From Acidobacteriota bacterium (GTDB taxonomy: Bacteria; Acidobacteriota; Blastocatellia; RBC074): DNA of 34,223 bases. The translations under genes and the position numbers were made by a program. The stretch is from NCBI GenBank assembly GCA_018268995.1, contig JAFDVL010000035.1, positions 1-34,223 on the forward strand. The letters run 5' to 3'. Positions 29,680 to 34,223 of the stretch are shown here, in pieces; the first letter of the stretch is position 1, and each line of letters opens with the position of its first letter. A model generated the notes under the pieces. It was given only the letters and a program-made list of their open reading frames with translations, was not told where the DNA came from and did not search any database.

Positions 29680-30453
29680 CTACTCAGTCGTGCGGGCGCG
29701 ATTCGGAATCGTATCATCCGCAGCACCCAATGTCTTTTCTGAATTCACCAGCGGCGAGCCTTCTCCTAATGACGGCGTAACCGCATCGGGTATCAAGCCC
29801 ATCTGCCGTTTATAGGCCAGCAAGCTATCCTGGGCCTCAAAATTCGCGGCCTCCATTTCGATTTCCTGCATCTTGTTATCAAGCGTGTTGGTGGCCATTT
29901 CCGCTTTGGCTTCGGCTGTGGCGGCACGACGGGAAATCTTCTCACGCATATCGTCAAAGGTCGCCGAATCGTCACCAATCTGGAAGCTGGTCATCGTTTG
30001 CGCGATTTGCTCCTGCATCTTGGCCTGTTTGCTCTGCGCAATCAACTGCATGGCTTCATCCGTCTTTTTCTTCATCTGCGCCATGTAATTGTCGCGGAAC
30101 TTCATGGCCTTCCCTGAAGCATCTTTCGCGCTCAGCAGTTGCATTTTGGTGACTTCCAAACCTTTTTGTGTCGTTTGGAGTTCAGCGATCCATTGCGTAG
30201 CGATGTCATCACGGCCCATTTTAATCGCGGCTTTTACTTTGCTGTCCAATTCAGCCACTTTGGTCTGTGCCTGCTCGACCTGCCGGGAGAGTAGTTTTTC
30301 ATTGGCGACAACTTGCGCAACGTTATTATTCATCTCCGGGATCTTGTCGCGCATATCACGAATTAACTGTTGGAGAATCAATTCCGGGTCCTCAGCACGG
30401 TCAATGATTCCACCAAAGATGGAGCGGAACAGCCTTACGATTCGATTCCACAT
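29680..30453 (-). CDS. pspA: PspA/IM30 family membrane-remodelling protein
   Basis: This 257-residue protein has the PspA/Vipp1 pattern. An amphipathic N-terminal helix (MWNRIVRLFRSIFGGIIDRA) is followed by the EDPELILQQLIRDMRDKI motif, then an almost continuous coiled coil to about residue 215 and an acidic tail. PspA proteins bind stressed inner membrane and assemble into ESCRT-III-like rods or rings. It is the first gene of the group 30453 to 25763 and therefore likely sets its regulation. The call is secure at family level. Confidence 0.9.
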   Translation of the reverse strand: MWNRIVRLFRSIFGGIIDRAEDPELILQQLIRDMRDKIPEMNNNVAQVVANEKLLSRQVEQAQTKVAELDSKVKAAIKMGRDDIATQWIAELQTTQKGLEVTKMQLLSAKDASGKAMKFRDNYMAQMKKKTDEAMQLIAQSKQAKMQEQIAQTMTSFQIGDDSATFDDMREKISRRAATAEAKAEMATNTLDNKMQEIEMEAANFEAQDSLLAYKRQMGLIPDAVTPSLGEGSPLVNSEKTLGAADDTIPNRARTTE

Positions 30454-31059
30454 GGTTTTTTGTTCCTCATTTGAATGATGATCGGGTTGTAATCCTTATC
30501 ATATTGGGCCTCATTGGTATTGCTCTTCGGCTATGAGGCTTGCAGCCGGAATGCAGTATAACAAAGTTTTCTCAACTCACACAGAATCAACGCCTCTCCG
30601 ACAAATTTATCTGATGCGGTACGTTTTTTTCATCCTCCTGATTTTATCTGATCAGATTTTCGCTAAACTATTAGTCTCGGAATTGACATTCACACAGACC
30701 AAAGTTAGCTTTACGGTGAACGATCACACATTGTATTTACGTTAGTACTCACGCGGTATCTTTTGGGTTCTAATCTGGATTTACCGGCAGCTAACAAGAT
30801 TTTTATTGAGGCTCACAAGTAAGCTTCGAGGAAATTGAGTTACAACTTCCTTTCAGACTCACAATTAGGCCTGTGTTGACCTTGCCCAGCCGGCACTCGT
30901 GGCAACTCTCCTGGCAAATTTATCTGATGCTCACGACATACGCAGCATCTAGGCTCTGTATCTCAATAATGTGTGGGTGAAGAGCTCTCGGCTCTAGCCG
31001 CTCCCCCAGGCTATTTTGCTCACCTCCAAATCAGTATCGCTACTTTCGGAGGAAATTTC
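30454..31059. other. Intergenic region between divergent pspA and a secreted-protein gene
   Basis: These 606 nt should hold both divergent promoters. GCCTCAT and ATGAGGC (about 30507-30538) form a 7-bp hairpin close to pspA. An exact 16-bp word, CAAATTTATCTGATGC, occurs directly at 30602-30617 and 30915-30930. A 70-codon ORF at 30533-30745 lacks a ribosome site and I do not accept it. No other gene is visible. Confidence 0.45.
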
Positions 31060-32415
31060 ATGAAACGACTCGTGTTCCTGGCAGGATTCTTAAGTCTTGC
31101 TCTACTCACCAACCTCAGTTTCCGTGTCCCCACCACAGTGGAAGCACAAGCTGTCTGCTTAACGGGCACCGCGCCAGCCTTCACTTTCGGCACCCAAAAG
31201 AATGTGCCTCTGCCGGGCGGCGGCGTCCTGCCCGATGGCGACCTGTTCTATCTCGGGGCGAATGGCTTGCAATTCACCACGCAATCCCCCGGAGCCAGCT
31301 TCTTCACCATCACCCCCAATTCCAATGCCAACTTTGGCAGCTATCCGGGCTATCCCAACACCACTTCCCTCGGCTTTGTGGCCACTACTCCCAATGCCAT
31401 CTCCACTGCTGTGTCCTGTCTCGATAGCATCTGGGACATCAACTTTGAAGTGGCGGGCACGGGCGCAACAGCAGGCGATGTCATCACGTTGTACTTCCAA
31501 CAACCCGATGGCAGTGGTCGCCGAACCCTCGTTCAACTCACCGTCCAGGCTGATAACAACAGCGCACGCGTCACCGGTTTATTGGCAGGTGCAACGCTGG
31601 ACGCCGTTGGCCACTCGCCGACCACCATCGGCACCTTGTTGCCCTATGAAGAAGCCGCCGGAACAGCTGGCAATCGCACCCGGTTAATCACGCTGGCCTT
31701 GCCGATGAATGGCACGATCCCGGATTGCAATCAGTTGGTGGTGGAAGTCAACCGCGCGGGCGGCAGTGGCCGAACGACCGTGGCGCTCATCAACATCGTG
31801 GTGACTCGCAATGCGACGACCACGGCGACGGGCACCGGCATCCAAACGGGTCAACAAGGCACCTATCCAACAGCGGCTCGCTGCGCCAATGTTTGCCCGG
31901 CTTGCCCGACCATCAGTTGCGATCTGACGATCTGCTTTGCCGATGCTTGCACCTGGTGCAATCGTCTTGACTTCGCCAGCTATCGTCGTGACTACTGGGT
32001 CAGCATTCCCAACTACAATATGGGGTTGATGGTTAGCCCCTATGGCTTCAATGGCATTCTGGTCAGGCAAGCGCTGGGTTGCAGTGGCTTTACCCGTAAC
32101 GATCCATACTCCAAGATGGTGGCTGAGTATGTGGCCGCACAATTGAGCGTCCAACATGCGCTGCCCTTCTGGTATCCGCAATTGAGCAAACAAAAACTCG
32201 CGTGCCACGTTCGCGTGCCGATGGCGATGCCGGGGATGCCTGCACCAGCCAGTTCACTGCCTGCGACCTTAAGCAATGGCGTGGTTCTGGATGGCAATTC
32301 ATCCCTGCAAGACCTCTTCACGGCCACGAATTGGGCGGCTTTGAAGGGCAACACCTCGGATCATCAGAAGTTGCTCGCCATCTACATGCAACTCAACAAC
32401 TGCAAGAAAGACTAA
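31060..32415 (+). CDS. Large secreted Cys-containing protein of unknown function
   Basis: This 451-residue protein starts at an ATG with GGAGGA 6 nt upstream; an open reading back to 30973 is not used. The signal peptide is MKRLVFLAGFLSLALLTNLS and ends near VEAQA. Residues about 35-260 are rich in Gly, Thr, Asn and Pro with a beta-sandwich-like pattern. About residues 277-306 form a Cys cluster (CANVCPACPTISCDLTICF then DACTWC). The C-terminal part (about 310-451) contains WVSIPNYNMG and further Cys residues (GCSGF, LACHV, NNCKK). It resembles extracellular proteins of Acidobacteriota, but I recognise no family. A bidirectional terminator separates it from purD. Confidence 0.75.
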   Translation: MKRLVFLAGFLSLALLTNLSFRVPTTVEAQAVCLTGTAPAFTFGTQKNVPLPGGGVLPDGDLFYLGANGLQFTTQSPGASFFTITPNSNANFGSYPGYPNTTSLGFVATTPNAISTAVSCLDSIWDINFEVAGTGATAGDVITLYFQQPDGSGRRTLVQLTVQADNNSARVTGLLAGATLDAVGHSPTTIGTLLPYEEAAGTAGNRTRLITLALPMNGTIPDCNQLVVEVNRAGGSGRTTVALINIVVTRNATTTATGTGIQTGQQGTYPTAARCANVCPACPTISCDLTICFADACTWCNRLDFASYRRDYWVSIPNYNMGLMVSPYGFNGILVRQALGCSGFTRNDPYSKMVAEYVAAQLSVQHALPFWYPQLSKQKLACHVRVPMAMPGMPAPASSLPATLSNGVVLDGNSSLQDLFTATNWAALKGNTSDHQKLLAIYMQLNNCKKD

Positions 32416-32448
32416 GACCTGATTCAAAGTCTTTGTTGTAAAAACACG

Positions 32449-32486
32449 ACAGCCTCAATCTTTTCGGATTGAGGCTGTTCCTTTTC
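32449..32486. terminator. Bidirectional terminator
   Basis: ACAGCCTCAATC (32449-32460) pairs perfectly with GATTGAGGCTGT (32467-32478) around TTTTCG, followed by TCCTTTT on the plus strand. It lies between the convergent 31060 gene and purD. Confidence 0.85.
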
Positions 32487-32501
32487 CGCCAACCAATTAC
32501 T

Positions 32502-33764
32502 TTATCGCGTGCCTATATCACGCCGAAAATGGCATCCCTCAAAATGAATTTTTTCGACGCCCTGATAAGCTAAGGAAGTCGCTTCTGCCAACGTTGCTGC
32601 CCGCGCCGTCACAGCCAGCACACGCCCACCTGCTGTCTCAATCACGCCATCTTCGCCTTTTCGTGTGCCAGCCTGAAAGACGGTCACGCCTGGAATTTGT
32701 TCGGCATCAGCTAAGCCTGAAATACTTTTGCCTGTGGGATAGCTCCCCGGATATCCGGCTGAAGCCATCACGACGCAGCAGGTTGAATCATTGCTCCAAA
32801 CGGGTTGCACCTGTGCCAATTCGCCGCGAGTTGCAGCTAGCAGGATTTCAGCCAAATCACTATCCAGTCGCCGCAAAACCGCTTGCGTTTCGGGATCACC
32901 AAGCCGAACGTTATATTCCAAAACCTGTGGCCCATTTTCCGTCAGCATCAGGCCGATAAATAAAACGCCTCGGAAATTAAATCCTTCCGCGCGCGTTCCT
33001 TCCAGGCTGGGTTCGACAATCTCCGTGATAATGCGCTTTTCTGTCGCGTCATCCAACATGCCCGGCGTCGAGAACACGCCCATTCCTCCTGTGTTTGGAC
33101 CTTGATCGCCATCGTAAACGCGTTTGTGATCCTGTGCAAAAGGCAAAGCGCTGAAGCTGTTTCCGTCGGTAATAATCAAATACGAAAGTTCACGCCCCAC
33201 CAGACATTCTTCAATCAGTAACCGATTTCCTGCCGCGCCTAACTTCTGGCCTGCCATAAAGTCATTGATCGTTTGTTCCGCAGTTGCCTGATCTTCTGCC
33301 ACGACAACGCCTTTGCCTGCGGCCAGCCCATCGGCCTTGATCACCAGCGGATATTTGAATGAGCCATCACGCACAGCAGTCAGCGCAGATTCTTGCGAAT
33401 CACAAAACACCGCACGGGCGGTCGGGACATTGTGGCGCTGCATAAACTGTTTGGCAAAAACCTTGCTCCCTTCCAGTTGTGCAGCGGCTTGCGTCGGGCC
33501 AAAGATTGTCAAGCCACGAGCAGTAAACGCATCCACGACGCCATCCACCAGCGGTTGTTCCGGGCCGACCACAGTCAGGTCAATCTTTTCGCGTTCGGCA
33601 AAATCGGCCAGCCCGTGGATTGAGCTTTCGTTAATGTATGTTGACAGACTTAAAATTCCGGCGTTGGTAGAGTTGTTGTAAATCTGTGTGACGAGTGGAC
33701 TGCGCGACAAAGCCCAAACCAATGCATGTTCGCGTCCGCCAGAACCGATGACTAAAACCTTCAT
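32502..33764 (-). CDS. purD: Phosphoribosylamine-glycine ligase
   Basis: This 420-residue protein is full-length PurD (GARS). It shows the N-terminal KVLVIGSGGREHALVWAL, VVGPEQPLVDGVVDAF, the ATP-grasp region (FKYPLVIKADGLAAGKGVVV, NTGGMGVFSTP) and the metal-binding LEYNVRLGDPETQ. It ligates glycine to phosphoribosylamine in purine synthesis. The start is MKVLVIGSGG; a reading extended to 33911 has no homology and is rejected. No strong Shine-Dalgarno is visible. It is a single gene, divergent from rpsU. Confidence 0.95.
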   Translation of the reverse strand: MKVLVIGSGGREHALVWALSRSPLVTQIYNNSTNAGILSLSTYINESSIHGLADFAEREKIDLTVVGPEQPLVDGVVDAFTARGLTIFGPTQAAAQLEGSKVFAKQFMQRHNVPTARAVFCDSQESALTAVRDGSFKYPLVIKADGLAAGKGVVVAEDQATAEQTINDFMAGQKLGAAGNRLLIEECLVGRELSYLIITDGNSFSALPFAQDHKRVYDGDQGPNTGGMGVFSTPGMLDDATEKRIITEIVEPSLEGTRAEGFNFRGVLFIGLMLTENGPQVLEYNVRLGDPETQAVLRRLDSDLAEILLAATRGELAQVQPVWSNDSTCCVVMASAGYPGSYPTGKSISGLADAEQIPGVTVFQAGTRKGEDGVIETAGGRVLAVTARAATLAEATSLAYQGVEKIHFEGCHFRRDIGTR

Positions 33765-33982
33765 GTCGTTCGTGATGAAATCCCTTCTTTGTGGAAAATG
33801 AATAACGGCAGGCAGAATGCGTGCCCCTACGACGTTTGTCAAGCCACGTGTCTTGACCCCGGATGACAGATTGTTGTACCTTCCCTGTTTCTTTCGTGGC
33901 CTGTCACGCAAGCTTCTGGCGCAGGCTTAAGCGCAATGAATGGTAACGAAATATTTTATGCCAGCAGGGAGGTGAAAATCGC

Positions 33983-34180
33983 TTGGCAGAAGTTAAACTA
34001 GGTGAAGGCGAGTCGCTGGAAAGCGCACTCCGCCGCTTCAAACGCAAGGTGCAGCAAGAGGACATCATCAAAGACGTCAAACGTCATCAGTTCTATATGC
34101 CACCGGGCGAAAAGCGCCGCGTCAAATCGGCGTTAGCACGCAAACGGAATCGCAAGAAAGTCCGTCGCGTTTACGAATAA
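33983..34180 (+). CDS. rpsU: 30S ribosomal protein S21
   Basis: This 65-residue basic protein matches S21: LGEGESLESALRRFKRKVQQ at the start and the Lys/Arg-rich tail ARKRNRKKVRRVYE. S21 sits on the 30S platform near the 3' end of 16S rRNA and assists initiation. The TTG start is supported by GGGAGGTG at 33967-33974. Length fits the family. Confidence 0.93.
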   Translation: MAEVKLGEGESLESALRRFKRKVQQEDIIKDVKRHQFYMPPGEKRRVKSALARKRNRKKVRRVYE

Positions 34181-34223
34181 ACGACGGGATTTCCGTTGCG
34201 CCACCTCTCAACAAGCAAAAAGC

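Noticed and set aside
30533..30745. ORF of 70 codons in the pspA upstream region
   Set aside because: No ribosome binding site, odd composition, and it covers a probable divergent promoter region.
33765..33911. N-terminal extension of PurD by 49 codons
   Set aside because: Conserved PurD sequence begins at MKVLVIGSGG; the extension has no family similarity and covers the divergent promoter region.

Overview
The window looks like chromosomal DNA of a free-living Gram-negative bacterium. The style of the genes points to Acidobacteriota, perhaps Blastocatellia, but this is inference from gene content and no marker settles it. Supporting features are a giant beta-propeller/Y_Y_Y histidine kinase, a secreted DinB-like protein, exported enzymes with C-terminal extensions, OmpA/BON and TonB-like envelope proteins, and many REP-like hairpins between genes.

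Layout. 1-3803: a plus-strand cluster of PqqD-like, JmjC-type cupin, STN-domain and nucleotidyltransferase-fold proteins, resembling a peptide-modification (RiPP-like) locus that continues off the left edge. 4047-9843: a propeller sensor kinase and a NarL/LuxR-type response regulator bracketing three small genes (DinB-like, SnoaL-like, muconolactone-isomerase-like), closed by a strong hairpin terminator. 9860-10408: an HNH endonuclease. 10501-16820: a very large minus-strand tRNA array. 17264-20275: a secreted protein, siroheme synthase, truncated haemoglobin and a Tat-exported aldo/keto reductase. 20462-22977: a coiled-coil helix-hairpin-helix protein and a BON-OmpA protein. 23305-25721: a polar amino-acid ABC transporter with fused binding protein and permease. 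25763-30453: PspA/IM30, a membrane coiled-coil protein, a TonB-C protein and an AAA+ ATPase. 31060-34180: a secreted Cys-containing protein, purD and rpsU.

The outstanding feature is the tRNA array. I read 35 tRNA or tRNA-like genes, all on the minus strand, covering all 20 amino acids plus an initiator-like CAU species. Many are structurally divergent. Four tRNA-Leu genes have 5-7 nt variable loops instead of the long class II arm. A UAU-anticodon tRNA does carry a long arm. One initiator-like tRNA lacks a normal D arm and T loop. Several have 31-39 mismatches, one has C33, and tRNA-His has a tandem G-A in its acceptor stem. The array is broken by short same-strand ORFs (16933-17124, 14904-15089, 14210-14440), the last wedged 3 nt from a tRNA 5' end, and by one opposite-strand exported carbonic anhydrase gene. 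A sigma70-like promoter lies at the upstream end (17171-17199). The longer spacers hold quasi-palindromes or REP-like hairpins.

No integrase, transposase or phage structural gene is visible, so whether the array came by horizontal transfer cannot be settled here. It reads as a self-contained second translation toolkit, comparable to arrays known from the Anabaena delta plasmid and ICEAfe1 of Acidithiobacillus ferrooxidans, but with unusual tRNA architecture.
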